A DNA stretch of 39,563 bases from Salinivibrio socompensis S35. Its GTDB lineage: Bacteria > Pseudomonadota > Gammaproteobacteria > Enterobacterales > Vibrionaceae. The notes under the pieces are model-generated. The model searched no databases. It was not told where the DNA came from and worked only from the letters and a program-made list of their open reading frames with translations. Positions 31,498 to 39,563 of the stretch are shown one piece after another. The stretch lies in contig NZ_AQOD01000004.1 in the NCBI RefSeq assembly GCF_000513715.1, positions 1 through 39,563 of the forward strand. Reading direction: 5' to 3'. Position numbers and translations under genes: made by a program. Each line of letters starts with the position of its first letter. The first letter of the stretch is position 1.

Positions 31498-31894
31498 CTA
31501 ACACAGCCGACGGATTAAAGGCCGATCTGCGGCGCTAAAAACCCGGGTCAAGACGCTGAGGCTCGCTCCAGTACACGGACTGATGCTGTTTCAGCGTTAA
31601 TGGCTCATCAAGGATCTCGCACCAATAACTACACAGTAGAATCACCTTGTCACCATAGTCGTGTTCGGTTTCGACGATAGGTGCGCCGACGTTTATCTCA
31701 ACGCCGAACTCTTCCAGCCATTCGCGCTTAAGTGCCTGCTGGTCGGTCTCGCCTTGCTCAACTTTGCCACCCGGGAACTCCCACCAGCTGATAAATTGCG
31801 CGTCTGGCTGCCGTTGCGCCACCAATACTTGGTTGCCGTGCGTCGCGACCCCCGCCACTACGCGAATAACGGTTGTTTGTGCTGATAAGGGCAT
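31498..31894 (-). CDS. nudG: Nudix (d)NTP pyrophosphohydrolase, NudG/MutT-like, C-terminal frameshift
   Basis: This is a small Nudix hydrolase that cleaves oxidised or modified nucleoside triphosphates. The start MPLSAQTTVIRVVAG at 31894 is 4 bases after the upstream stop. The Nudix box is GGKVEQGETDQQALKREWLEEFGV (Gx5Ex7REVxEExG pattern with W for V). The written frame ends LDPGF at 31535. Removing one base from the T5 run (A5 at 31537-31541) restores FSAADRPLIRRLC, with the stop at 31498. The ADRPLI ending is typical of the NudG/MutT group. Choice between MutT-like and NudG-like specificity is uncertain. Confidence 0.85.
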
Positions 31895-31898
31895 CCGG

Positions 31899-32532
31899 TT
31901 AACGTCCACAGCATTTTTTGAACTTCGCACCACTCCCACATGGGCAAGCATCGTTGCGGCCCACTGATTTAAACGGATTCACCTGGTGCGCGCCGTGCGT
32001 GCCTTGCTGCGCCTCATCGGCCGCTTTTGCTACTTCTTGGATCATAAGATCTAATTGTTCAACATACTGGCCAGGCTCAACATCAATCCCGACTTCTTTC
32101 ATTTGCGCTAAGGTGCCCGCCTCATCATGCAATAGCAGCAGAGTGGTCACCAAGGCAGAAAGCATCCGGCGGCTACCATCATTGAGTGTCACATCATGCC
32201 AATGCGGCTCAATATAGGCCATACCGCCAGAAATCCTTCCGCGAAAGCTTGTGCAAGCTCGCCGCGCAGCGAAACCATTAATGCGTCAGGCAAGGTGTAA
32301 TCATTACGCATCAGCGAATGATATTGCTGCTCCAAATGCGCGAATACTGTCTGCTTGTCCGCCTCATTGAGCACCACGGTTTCATCGTCCTCAACCCCGG
32401 CAGTCACCAGCACCGACAACCAGGTGTCTGGGTCCATCGGCACAGGACAAATATTGGCGGCCAACAGCGCCCCTTCAACAAAACTGGCAGGCATGCGTCC
32501 CAGTCATCAGAGAGTGTTATGAGTGTTGACAT
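31899..32532 (-). pseudogene. YecA/UPF0149 family protein with SEC-C zinc motif, two frameshifts
   Basis: The pieces in order are MSTLITLSDDWDA (from 32532), PASFVEGALLAANICPVPM to AEGFLAV, then [11 protein letters not shown] to the SEC-C end [18 protein letters not shown]. Two missing bases, at about 32493 and 32223, restore one 211-residue protein of the UPF0149 (YecA/YgfB) family with a C-terminal zinc-binding SEC-C motif (CxCx8CC). The function is unknown; related SEC-C tails bind SecB or ribosomes. AGGAAA precedes the ATG. It is 8 bases after dusC and 4 before nudG, so the three form an operon. Confidence 0.85.
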
Positions 32533-32540
32533 AAGCTTTC

Positions 32541-33522
32541 CTATTTTATGAATTCTGTTTGCTCACGCGCGTTATCAAGCGCTCTGGCAATCTCATCAGC
32601 ACGATTAAGGACACGAATAACCTTAAAACACGCGTCAGCCTGAGGGTAATACTGACGCAAATACTTAAACCATTGCTTAATACGGTTAGGGAAATACACG
32701 GCCTTGTCACCTTGGCGCTCCTGTTCGCTATAGCGCACTAATAACCTCAAGACTTCAGGCCACCGCATCGGCGCGACATCATCGCGAATATGTTGACCCA
32801 GGTTGGGCATATTCAGGGCGCCACGACAGACCATTAACGTCTTGCAACCGGTCAACACTTGGCATTTAAGCGCGTCATCCCGCCCCCAAATATCACCGTT
32901 CGCCGTTACGGGGATCGCGAGCTGTTGGTTAATCTCCGCAATTAAGTCCCAACGAATGGTACCCGCCTTATAGCCATCACGCTTGGTGCGTCCATGAACC
33001 ACCAGCTCGTCGGCCCCCGCCATCATTGACCGCCCGTGCTATCTCTAAATAATCGTCCAGATCATTAAATCCCAAACGCACTTTTGCGCTCACCGTATGC
33101 TCAGGCGCAACGCGATCACGGACCGCTTTCACTACCTCGTAGATCTGCTCAGGCGTTTTCAGCAAGGCCGCGCCGCCTCGGTTACCATTGACCGTTTTCG
33201 AGGGGCAGCCAAAATTGATATCAATGCCTTGCGATCCGAGCTGGATCGCTTGCTGCGCATTGCTGGCCATCGCATGAGCGTCTTGCCCCAGGAGTTGGAC
33301 CCGAACAGGCGTCCCCGAGTCGGTAATGCCGCCTTGATATAACTCCGGGCAAAAACGATAAAAGACTTTTTCCGGCAAACGCTGATCCACCACACGCACA
33401 AATTCTGTCACGCAGAGATCATAATGATTAATCTCGGTCAGTAGCTTGCGCATTAAGGGATCAAGTACGCCCTCCATCGGGCCTAATACAATGCGTGGTG
33501 ATTGATGATTCGTTTGACTCAT
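32541..33522 (-). pseudogene. dusC: tRNA-dihydrouridine(16) synthase DusC, one frameshift
   Basis: DusC reduces uridine 16 in the tRNA D loop using FMN and NADPH. The N-terminal piece starts [21 protein letters not shown]. The DusC pattern [19 protein letters not shown] and [19 protein letters not shown] with the catalytic Cys are visible. The frame breaks at AVNDGGG. It resumes as [18 protein letters not shown] and runs to 32541. One extra base in the G5 run (C5 at 33014-33018) explains it. The repaired protein is about 326 residues, in line with DusC. It is the first gene of dusC-yecA-like-nudG. Confidence 0.92.
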
Positions 33523-33583
33523 GCCGTACCTTTACCGTTAAGGCGCGCTATTTTGCCAGCTTTTATCCCAAACCGCAGCAAAC

Positions 33584-33614
33584 AAAAAAAGCCAGTCACA
33601 TTTTGACTGGCTTT
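33584..33614 (-). terminator. Terminator of the scs operon
   Basis: On the minus strand AAAGCCAGTCA pairs with TGACTGGCTTT around AAATG and is followed by a run of T (A7 at 33584-33590 on plus). It lies 28 bases past the scsC stop, before dusC. Confidence 0.88.
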
Positions 33615-33641
33615 CAAATAGTTAGCGAGTATCAATCACGC

Positions 33642-34373
33642 TTAGATTTCAGTTTTTGCCGCCTCAACCATGGCTTCTAGCTGTGGGTACGGCAGATAAC
33701 CTGGCGCGACTTGATCACCAATAATCATCGCTGGCGTGCCGCGCAGCCCTAGTTCAACAAAGGCGCGATAGTTGTCAGCCACGGCTTCTCCGGTTCGCTC
33801 TTTGCCCGCAAGCAATGACTCGGTATCGGTTTTTTGCGCAATTTTCTCTAAAGAACGCGCATCGTGCATGCCGCGTTTTTTCATCAGCAATTCATGAACC
33901 GCCGCAAAGGCCTCTGGCTGCTCGAGCCACACATTCATCGCATATACGGCAGAGTTGGTATCAAGCGATTCGATATTCTGCTGTTTTAGCGGCACAGCAA
34001 TATTGATTACCTTCACATCATCATGAGCGGCCACCAGCTTCTGTAATTCCTCTTCCAGCTTTTTGCAGTATGGGCAGTTGTAGTCCATAAAGTTGACGAC
34101 CGTCACTGCAGGGTTTTCAGCGCCAATCCAGCTGTGGGTTTCCGATTCAAACCAGTCGCGGCGTGCGGCGAGGTTTTGTTTCAGCGTCTTTTGCTGCTCA
34201 ACATACTTTTGTAAGCTTTGGTTGAGGTTCGCAATCAATGTAGGGTTCTCCTCGAGCAAATTCACAATCTCATCCAACTGGGTTTGCTCAGAATCAGATA
34301 ACGCATTAGCGCTGGCAGGAAAAGCCAACATAAGAAGCACCAGCCACGGCGCAAAAAAGCGAGATAAGGACAT
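33642..34373 (-). CDS. scsC: ScsC-like DsbA-family periplasmic thiol oxidoreductase
   Basis: This is a 243-residue secreted thioredoxin-fold protein. The signal peptide MSLSRFFAPWLVLLMLAFP ends at about ANA-LS. A charged helical N-terminal segment (QTQLDEIVNLLEENPTLIA to about residue 60) resembles the oligomerisation stalk of ScsC proteins. The active site is YNCPYCKK (CPYC) and the cis-Pro loop is RGTPAMIIG. The start at 34373 has AGGAAA; the longer frame from 34421 overlaps scsD and is not family-like. ScsC is the third gene of scsB-scsD-scsC; in the known system it is reduced by ScsB and helps tolerate copper. Confidence 0.88.
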   Translation of the reverse strand: MSLSRFFAPWLVLLMLAFPASANALSDSEQTQLDEIVNLLEENPTLIANLNQSLQKYVEQQKTLKQNLAARRDWFESETHSWIGAENPAVTVVNFMDYNCPYCKKLEEELQKLVAAHDDVKVINIAVPLKQQNIESLDTNSAVYAMNVWLEQPEAFAAVHELLMKKRGMHDARSLEKIAQKTDTESLLAGKERTGEAVADNYRAFVELGLRGTPAMIIGDQVAPGYLPYPQLEAMVEAAKTEI

Positions 34374-34402
34374 TCGGTTTCCTTTTTTAACGTTGGTAGT
34401 TA

Positions 34403-34921
34403 TCACAACATTCTTAACCATAGGCCAATCGGTGAGGTAAAGCCTGTTGTTATTGAAGTGATTTTTCCTTGCTCGATCACCATCACCGTGGGGGTTACTT
34501 TCACTGATAATCGACGTGAAAATTGTCCGTCTGGATCATTGACGACCGGGAAATCATAACCATGATGAACAAGGTATCCATTTACTTTTTTATCTGGCCC
34601 CGAGCGTAACGCGATCGAGACCACCTGCGCATGACCGCTTAACCAATCTACCGAGGGCGTCACAAAACGGCACACACCGCACCAACTCGCCCACACATAG
34701 ACAAGCACCGGCTCTTGTTGCGACATCGCCACTAAATCTTGTTGGCGGCCATCGAGCAAGCGGACCATGTCCACAGGTACCTGGCTGGTATCAATATCGC
34801 GGCTTCGCCACCAATCCACTGCGGTGCTAGATATCAGCACAAACACAGTCAACCAGCAAAGATCACGCGCACCACGTTTGACCCGCGTACGCCACGGCCG
34901 TTTCATTTTACCGCTCGTCAT
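34403..34921 (-). CDS. scsD: ScsD-like membrane-anchored thioredoxin protein
   Basis: This is a 172-residue protein disulfide oxidoreductase. One N-terminal membrane helix (DLCWLTVFVLISSTAV) anchors a thioredoxin domain facing the periplasm, with active site WASWCGVCRF (CGVC) and a cis-Pro in VKVTPTVMVI. The start ATG at 34921 overlaps the restored scsB stop as ATGA, indicating translational coupling. The C-terminal end of the reading frame seems natural. ScsD is the TlpA/thioredoxin-like member of the Scs copper-sensitivity suppressor group. Confidence 0.87.
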   Translation of the reverse strand: MTSGKMKRPWRTRVKRGARDLCWLTVFVLISSTAVDWWRSRDIDTSQVPVDMVRLLDGRQQDLVAMSQQEPVLVYVWASWCGVCRFVTPSVDWLSGHAQVVSIALRSGPDKKVNGYLVHHGYDFPVVNDPDGQFSRRLSVKVTPTVMVIEQGKITSITTGFTSPIGLWLRML

Positions 34922-37023
34922 GGCGTTTGTGCCTGCTCAATCGCGGCCATTACCGCTTTATCGGTCAAAATGACCGGTAACGCGATCCCCTCAGGGCACC
35001 CGGACCATAGACCATATTGAACGGCACGCCATAGCGCTGGTGCTTTTGCAAATACTGGGTCACGGTATCACTCGGACGCGTCCAGTCACCTTGCATTGCC
35101 ACCACATTGGGCGCGGTGATGGCATCATAAACCGGCGATTGTAAAATCACACCGACCTTGTTGGCATGACAGGTAATGCACCAATCGGCTGTCACATCGA
35201 CAAACACTACTTGTCCCTGTTCGACGGCGTGAGTGATTGCCGCTTCATCGAGGCTGACCCAATCCGGATCAAGATTGAGGGGCGTTGCCCAACGCTGTGC
35301 TGTCAAGGACGCCCCCATCAGCCCAAGCACCATAACGACCAGCAGCCCGGCCGAACATTTAATCGCCGCCAGCTTGCCGAGGGTCCGGTATGTCAGCCAC
35401 ACCGTGGCAACCAGCAACAGCGTACCCATTGCGATTACGCCCAAAACGCCAAGGTAAGGCATCCACAGCCAGAATAGCCACACCGTGGTACCGGCCAGCA
35501 ACAGCGCAAAGACCCGTTTGACATGATTCATCCACGGGCCGGGTTTCGGCAGTGCGCGTGTCAGTCCAGGAAAAACGGCGACCAGCAGCCACGGCAGCGC
35601 CATACCAACCGCAAGCGCGGTAAAGATCAGCCACAGCGCGGTCAACGACCCCCCCAGCGCATACGCCACCGCAGTCCCTAAAAAAGGTGCCGAGCAAGGC
35701 GTAGCCAGTAAGGTGGCAAACACCCCTTGAACAAAATGACCGCTGTGGGTATGGCCACCACGCGTTGCTAGCCAAGTCTGCCAGCTTGGGGGTAAGTCAA
35801 TACGCAGCACATCAAACAAGCTCAGGGCAAAGAGCCAAATTACCAGCGTCATGACCCCAATAAAGATCGGACTTTGGAATTGGATCCCCCAACCGACGGC
35901 TTGACCGGTAAGCTTGAGGGCCATCAGTAATCCAGCAATCGCCCAAAAGGATACCAATATCCCAGCGGCTGAGGCCAAAAACTGGCCGCGAATGGCGCCA
36001 CGTGTGGCATCTGGATTAGCAACGATACTGTTCAGTTTAAGACCCAGAACGGGGAGCACACAGGGCATCACGTTCAGGATCAAACCACCCAAGAGCGCAA
36101 TACCGCCAATCACCCAAATGGACAATCCAGCTTGCGACGCTACATTGCCCGCACGCACAGTGATGCTGTGCTCGGCGAGTAGCTGCCTATCCATGACGGT
36201 GACCTGAATCGGTTTATCGGTCAGATTGGGCGTTTCAATCCAATTGGTGACATCAAAGGTCGCGGTCAGGGTGTTGCCATCACGGTGGATACTCGGCACC
36301 CCAAAGGTGTCATCAATCACCGCATCACCATCCACCAGCATATCGGGTTGCTGCCAAGCTTGGTTGCCGGTCACCGTAACCGCGAGCTGTTGTTTATTTG
36401 CATCCCAAACCGCAGAGTCCAGCGTCACATTCGGGAGCGGCTTAGGCACCTGACTCATCGCTTGATTGAACTGATACATCCGCTCGCCATCGGCCTTAAG
36501 TGCGCGGGGGGTAAAGTCGAGCGAGATGGGATAGTCAGTGATCACACACACACTGGTGCACGAAGACAAGCGCAAGGTGGCATTCAGTGAGACGGGCTGT
36601 TGCCATGCATTGACGCGAAAGGTCAGCGGAAAAGCAACCTGCCTTTATAGCCGAGCATTGTCAGGCCAAGGAGCTCATAGCGCTTGGGCGCAAGCCAATG
36701 CCAGGTAATATCATCTAGGTTTTGGCTATCGTTAATGATCAGCTCAGGAGCAACCCCGCCCTCGCCTGGCGAGCGCCAATAGGTTTTCCAATCACCTTGT
36801 AAATGGATAGAGAGCAAGCCGTCGAGGTGGTAAGTTTCTGAATTGCCTTGTCCAGTGAGCGCTAAACGAGCCTCAACGGGGGGGTGATCAGGGTTGCTAA
36901 GCCAGCCGGTATCAGGGGTTTGCGCAAGCGCAACACAACTGGCGAACAGCAGCATCCAGGACAGGACCAACGTATGGCGATTCCTTTCCAGCCAAGGTTA
37001 ACGTGTGCTTTGTACGCTCGCAT
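34918..37023 (-). pseudogene. scsB: ScsB-like DsbD-family thiol transporter, three frameshifts
   Basis: ScsB moves electrons from cytoplasmic thioredoxin to periplasmic ScsC. The sequence is split. MRAYKAHVNLGWKGIAI (AGGAGG before the ATG at 37023) joins TLVLSWMLLFASCVALA, giving a good signal peptide. The N-terminal domain then runs to LLGLTMLGYKG. The main part follows from VAFPLTFRVN, with CVCVITDYP. The membrane DsbD core starts GGLILNVMPCVLPVLGLKLN and includes LLATPCSAPFLG. A C-terminal thioredoxin domain has TADWCITCHANK. The restored end is EGIALPVILTDKAV. Single missing bases at about 36973, 36640 and 34995 repair it to about 702 residues. Confidence 0.87.
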
Positions 37024-37122
37024 TCCACCTCCTCTCGAGTTGGCACTCATTATGCCCCACGCGAGAAAATAAACAATGGCTTAGCCTTCTCGCCGGCCAA
37101 GCAGGGCGATGGATTCTAGCGA

Positions 37123-37563
37123 CTATCGTGGCCGCGTGGTGAGCTGTATGTGATCTTCCCAATCAATCACATCAATTTCGTACACCACGCTGTCTTTGAC
37201 CGAGATCCCCGCTTTGTGCATCGCCGCTTTTGATCCAGTGATCAGTGGATGCCACTCAGGCAGCGGTTTATTTTCTGCCAACAAGCGATAGGCACAGGTT
37301 TCTGGCAACCAATAAAACTCGTCGATTTTGTCGCGGGTAAGCTTCAAGCAGGATTCTTCGTACGAGAAGCGGTTTGGGTAGTCTTTGCATGAGCAGGTTT
37401 TATCGTCCAATAGACTACAGGCAACATTGGTATAGTAGAGATCGTCGGTTTCTTCATCGATCAATTTATGCAAACAGCAACGGCCACAACCGTCACATAA
37501 CGATTCCCATTCCTCATCGCTCATTTGCGCTAAGGTTTTTTGTTGCCAAAAGGGCGTGCTCAT
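37123..37563 (-). CDS. ycgN: YcgN, UPF0260 cysteine-cluster protein
   Basis: This is a 146-residue protein of the UPF0260/YkgJ cysteine-cluster family. The start [20 protein letters not shown] at 37563 fits the family; the longer frame to 37722 is unsupported. Cys motifs [29 protein letters not shown] and PETCAYR form the presumed zinc- or iron-binding set. The function is unknown. About 100 bases separate it from scsB on the same strand, so cotranscription is possible but unproven. It diverges from the ykgJ remnant. Confidence 0.92.
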   Translation of the reverse strand: MSTPFWQQKTLAQMSDEEWESLCDGCGRCCLHKLIDEETDDLYYTNVACSLLDDKTCSCKDYPNRFSYEESCLKLTRDKIDEFYWLPETCAYRLLAENKPLPEWHPLITGSKAAMHKAGISVKDSVVYEIDVIDWEDHIQLTTRPR

Positions 37564-37657
37564 GATGCTGGCTCTCTTTTTATAATAAAACCGCGCGGAG
37601 CGGCAAAGACATTGCGCCGCTGTTATAACCATCATAGCGATAAAGTGCAAGCGGGCA

Positions 37658-37852
37658 TTGGGGGATGGTATGCCTGGTGGTAAACCCGCAGGCACCCGGT
37701 GCGTGCAACTGGATGACAACAATTTATGCCAGCTTTTCGGTACGCCCGAACGCCCAACGGTTTGCTCTGCGTTTGACGCCGACCCGGACGTCTGTGGCGA
37801 TCATTACCAACAAGCGCTCGACAATTTGATTTATCTGGAAGCGGCGACATAA
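37658..37852 (+). pseudogene. ykgJ: YkgJ-family cysteine-cluster protein, 5'-truncated
   Basis: The 64 codons [20 protein letters not shown] to LDNLIYLEAAT match the C-terminal three-quarters of YkgJ-type zinc/iron-chelating proteins, with Cys at RCVQL, LCQLF, TVCSAF and DVCGD. The normal N-terminal cluster (CxxxCGACCIAPSI) is missing. Upstream in-frame codons read [17 protein letters not shown] back to a stop at 37586 with no ATG. Only TTG 37658 or ATG 37670 could start it. Either the 5' end has decayed or been deleted, or sequence is missing. It lies 95 bases from divergent ycgN. Confidence 0.7.
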
Positions 37853-37883
37853 AAAAACGCCAGCCCATGGATGAGCTAGCGTT
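37851..37883 (-). terminator. Terminator between ykgJ remnant and Tim44-like gene
   Basis: On the minus strand AACGCTAGCTCAT and ATGGGCTGGCGTT pair over about 13 positions (with G-U pairs) and are followed by T7. It mainly serves the minus-strand Tim44-like gene. Confidence 0.82.
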
Positions 37884-37908
37884 ATTGTTTCGAAGCGGGT
37901 GTTCTCGA

Positions 37909-38784
37909 TTAGCTTTGAATACCCACAATCAGCCAAGGCGCATTCGGTTGAGTCAAATCACGCTCAAGATGCCAGATATCGGTAATATCCTCTTCAACCC
38001 CCTCCACGCGGTCACAATAACGACCGGTGAATTTTAAGCTTAACTGTGCGCGACAGCTGTCGTGATCGGCACGAACAATTTCTGCATCGACATACATCAC
38101 TTCAGTATGCTGCTCAGTGCCTAAGCGCGCGCGTTCTGCCGCCAAGTCGTTGTATAGCTCAGGCGTGACATACTCTTGCATCTTTTCCAATTCATTGTGG
38201 TTCCACGCCCCTTGCAATATACGATAGTGCTCACGCGCACCACTTAGAAAGCTCTGCATATCGAACTGTGGCGGAAAGTTAAACGGCACATCATTGTCAG
38301 TGTTTGCACCAAAGCCACCTGTTGCGGCACCCGTCGAGCCATCAGCCGCATGGTTTCGAAAGGCATTGGGTTGCTCATGATAATAGCCCTTGCCTTGGCT
38401 AGGGTTAGCATAGGCAGGTCCTCGTGCTTGGGCTCCCGCTTTCGCTTGGGTCAGTCCGCGTAAAAATTTTAGTGCAAAGTAAGCAATCAGGCCCATGATC
38501 AGGATATCCATAAATTGGATGCCCTCAAAGGCGCCACCAAAGAAGGCGGCAAGCAAGCCACCCGCCAGTAAACCACCTAACAGGCCGCCTGCGAGCCCTC
38601 TTTTTCCGCTTTTGGTGGTATTTTGCTTGAGTGTATTGGTATTGGTAGTGTTGTTTTTAGGCGCTGGCGCCGTTTTGAAGCTTTTACCGAAGGACTTGCC
38701 GCCGCCAAAGCGCTTCGCTTCTGCATAAGGCGCTGTGACAACAAAGACAAACATCAACGCTGCAACAGAGAGTAATTTTTTCAT
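37909..38784 (-). CDS. Tim44-like domain membrane protein
   Basis: This is a 291-residue protein. A signal or anchor sequence MKKLLSVAALMFVFVVTAPY leads, followed by a low-complexity Gly/Lys/Asn/Thr region. A Gly-rich hydrophobic stretch (GLAGGLLGGLLAGGLLAAFFGG, then MDILIMGLIAYFALKFL) spans the membrane at about 63-110. The C-terminal Tim44-like domain (about 175-290) includes FLSGAREHYRILQGAWN and WHLERDL. Bacterial Tim44-like proteins are of unknown role. The gene stands alone, with its own terminator, and is divergent from the TM2 gene. Confidence 0.9.
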   Translation of the reverse strand: MKKLLSVAALMFVFVVTAPYAEAKRFGGGKSFGKSFKTAPAPKNNTTNTNTLKQNTTKSGKRGLAGGLLGGLLAGGLLAAFFGGAFEGIQFMDILIMGLIAYFALKFLRGLTQAKAGAQARGPAYANPSQGKGYYHEQPNAFRNHAADGSTGAATGGFGANTDNDVPFNFPPQFDMQSFLSGAREHYRILQGAWNHNELEKMQEYVTPELYNDLAAERARLGTEQHTEVMYVDAEIVRADHDSCRAQLSLKFTGRYCDRVEGVEEDITDIWHLERDLTQPNAPWLIVGIQS

Positions 38785-38971
38785 TATCGCATCATCTGTG
38801 GTTTAAGACGCTTCTCATGCTAGAGTCTTTATGGGTGAAGTCAATTAAAGGGGTAAAGAAATTGTTACTAAGTTTCATCCTTTGGCCTCTGTTTTTGCGC
38901 GTTCAGGAACCATTTGCCGCCACAGAACTCCAAGCCATTATCTAACGTGTTGACACATACAGGACCGAACC

Positions 38972-39367
38972 ATGAATGATACGCACAGCAAAGTCGTCGG
39001 TTACCTACTCTGGATCTTTGGTTTTCTCGGCTCACATCGGTTTTATTACGGCAAACCTGTCACCGGCACCATTTGGTTTTTTACGCTGGGGCTGTTTTTT
39101 GTAGGTTGGATTGTCGATTTATTCTTGATTCCGGCCATGGATAAAGAAGCTGACCTTCGTTTTCGCAGCGGTTCGACTGACTTTACCATTGCTTGGCTAT
39201 TGTTGACTTTTCTGGGCGTATTAGGCATCCACCGTATGTACATGGGTAAGTGGATAACGGGAATTATCTATTTGTTTACGGGTGGTTTTTTCTTAATCGG
39301 TATCCTCTACGATTTTTGGACCTTGAACGAGCAGGTCTCGATAAAAAATATGCAAACCTTTTCGTAA
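38972..39367 (+). CDS. TM2-domain membrane protein
   Basis: This is a 131-residue protein made of two TM2-like repeats. The first is YLLWIFGFLGSHRFYYGKPVTGTIWFFT and the second AWLLLTFLGVLGIHRMYMGKWITGIIYLFT. Each has two membrane helices and a GxHRFY/GIHRMY signature. Residues WIVDLFLIPAM and YDFWTLNEQV follow the helices. TM2 proteins have no defined biochemical role. AGGA lies upstream of the ATG. The gene ends 68 bases before the IS-like end at 39435. Confidence 0.9.
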   Translation: MNDTHSKVVGYLLWIFGFLGSHRFYYGKPVTGTIWFFTLGLFFVGWIVDLFLIPAMDKEADLRFRSGSTDFTIAWLLLTFLGVLGIHRMYMGKWITGIIYLFTGGFFLIGILYDFWTLNEQVSIKNMQTFS

Positions 39368-39387
39368 TCACCACCAAAATCGCTACC

Positions 39388-39412
39388 ATTATAATTGCGC
39401 AATCTTTCATGG
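39388..39412. repeat. Short inverted repeat after the TM2 gene
   Basis: GCGCAA and TTGCGC are separated by 11 bases, forming a potential 6-base-pair hairpin. It lacks a T-run, so its role as terminator is doubtful. Confidence 0.35.
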
Positions 39413-39438
39413 GTTGCGCCCTCGCCTCGCATTGCTAG

Positions 39439-39563
39439 GGCGTGTTGATCTTTGCTGTACACATTTTATTCAGCAATACATCGGCAGCCACATTATAGTA
39501 AACGCCAGTGATACCATACTGGCGTAATTTCTTGCTAACTTATCATATCTCGTTGATATTGCT
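39439..39563 (-). mobile_element. IS5-family insertion sequence, 3' part (runs off window)
   Basis: The end GGCGTGTTGATCTTT (39439-39453) follows CTAG at 39435-39438 and is the inverted counterpart of the end at 284-298. Inside it is the 3' end of a transposase gene on the minus strand. The element therefore has the same orientation as the fragment at the left edge. Confidence 0.85.
39470..39563 (-). CDS. IS5-family transposase, C-terminal fragment
   Basis: The last 30 codons read AISTRYDKLARNYASMVSLA and then FTIMWLPMYC before the stop at 39470. RYDKLARNY followed by a hydrophobic helix is the usual C-terminus of IS5-family transposases, near the catalytic Glu. The rest lies outside the window. 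It may be the same protein whose N-terminus is at 1-210. Confidence 0.82.
   Translation of the reverse strand, partial: AISTRYDKLARNYASMVSLAFTIMWLPMYC

Noticed and set aside
34374-34421. Extended N-terminus of ScsC
   Set aside because: The 16 extra residues overlap scsD and precede a normal signal peptide whose ATG has its own AGGAAA site.
37564-37722. Extended N-terminus of YcgN
   Set aside because: The extra 53 codons overlap the divergent ykgJ remnant in antisense and have no family similarity; MSTPFWQQK is the normal start.

Overview
The window looks like an ordinary chromosomal segment of a gammaproteobacterium of the family Vibrionaceae. The evidence is the yejK/yejL/yejM block followed by a tRNA-Pro(GGG), the fadR/nhaB/dsbB block, the yeaG/yeaH/ycgB block, a DUF2989 lipoprotein upstream of gapA, and a FadR with the long Vibrio-type insertion. 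A halophilic genus such as Salinivibrio is plausible, but the sequence read by eye does not prove it. Almost every gene is a core housekeeping or envelope gene. I found no prophage, CRISPR array, integrase or restriction/toxin system.

Layout. Positions 1-298 and 39439-39563 are the two ends of IS5-family elements in the same orientation, so the window is probably a contig that stops at repeated IS copies. From left to right: yejK (frameshifted, minus), yejL and yejM (plus), tRNA-Pro; a MalS-like periplasmic alpha-amylase (minus); a CHASE-PAS-PAS-GGDEF-EAL c-di-GMP protein (minus); a TauE/SafE permease (plus); topB, a ydjA-type nitroreductase and fadH (minus); sppA and ansA (plus); yeaC (minus); the DUF2989 lipoprotein, gapA and yeaD (plus); a MipA/OmpV-family porin-like protein (minus); yeaG-yeaH-ycgB (plus); fadR (minus) divergent from nhaB-dsbB (plus); dusC-yecA-like-nudG (minus); the scsB-scsD-scsC thiol-redox operon (minus); ycgN (minus); a truncated ykgJ (plus); a Tim44-like protein (minus); and a TM2-domain protein (plus).

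Functional links. fadR and its probable target fadH are both present, and the fadH promoter carries a near-perfect FadR operator over its -10 region. dsbB and the Scs proteins handle periplasmic disulfides. gapA and yeaD serve central carbon metabolism. yejM controls LPS synthesis. yeaG/yeaH/ycgB form the conserved stationary-phase PrkA kinase/VWA/SpoVR set.

The most striking non-routine property is quality or decay. At least twelve single-base indels break otherwise well conserved genes (yejK, ydjA-like, DUF2989 twice, yeaG, nudG, yecA twice, dusC, scsB three times), with the densest group at 31.5-37 kb. In each case one base restores the family sequence, so sequencing or assembly error is the simplest explanation. 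No clearly novel multi-gene system was found. The best leads are regulatory sites, short tandem repeats and the IS boundaries.
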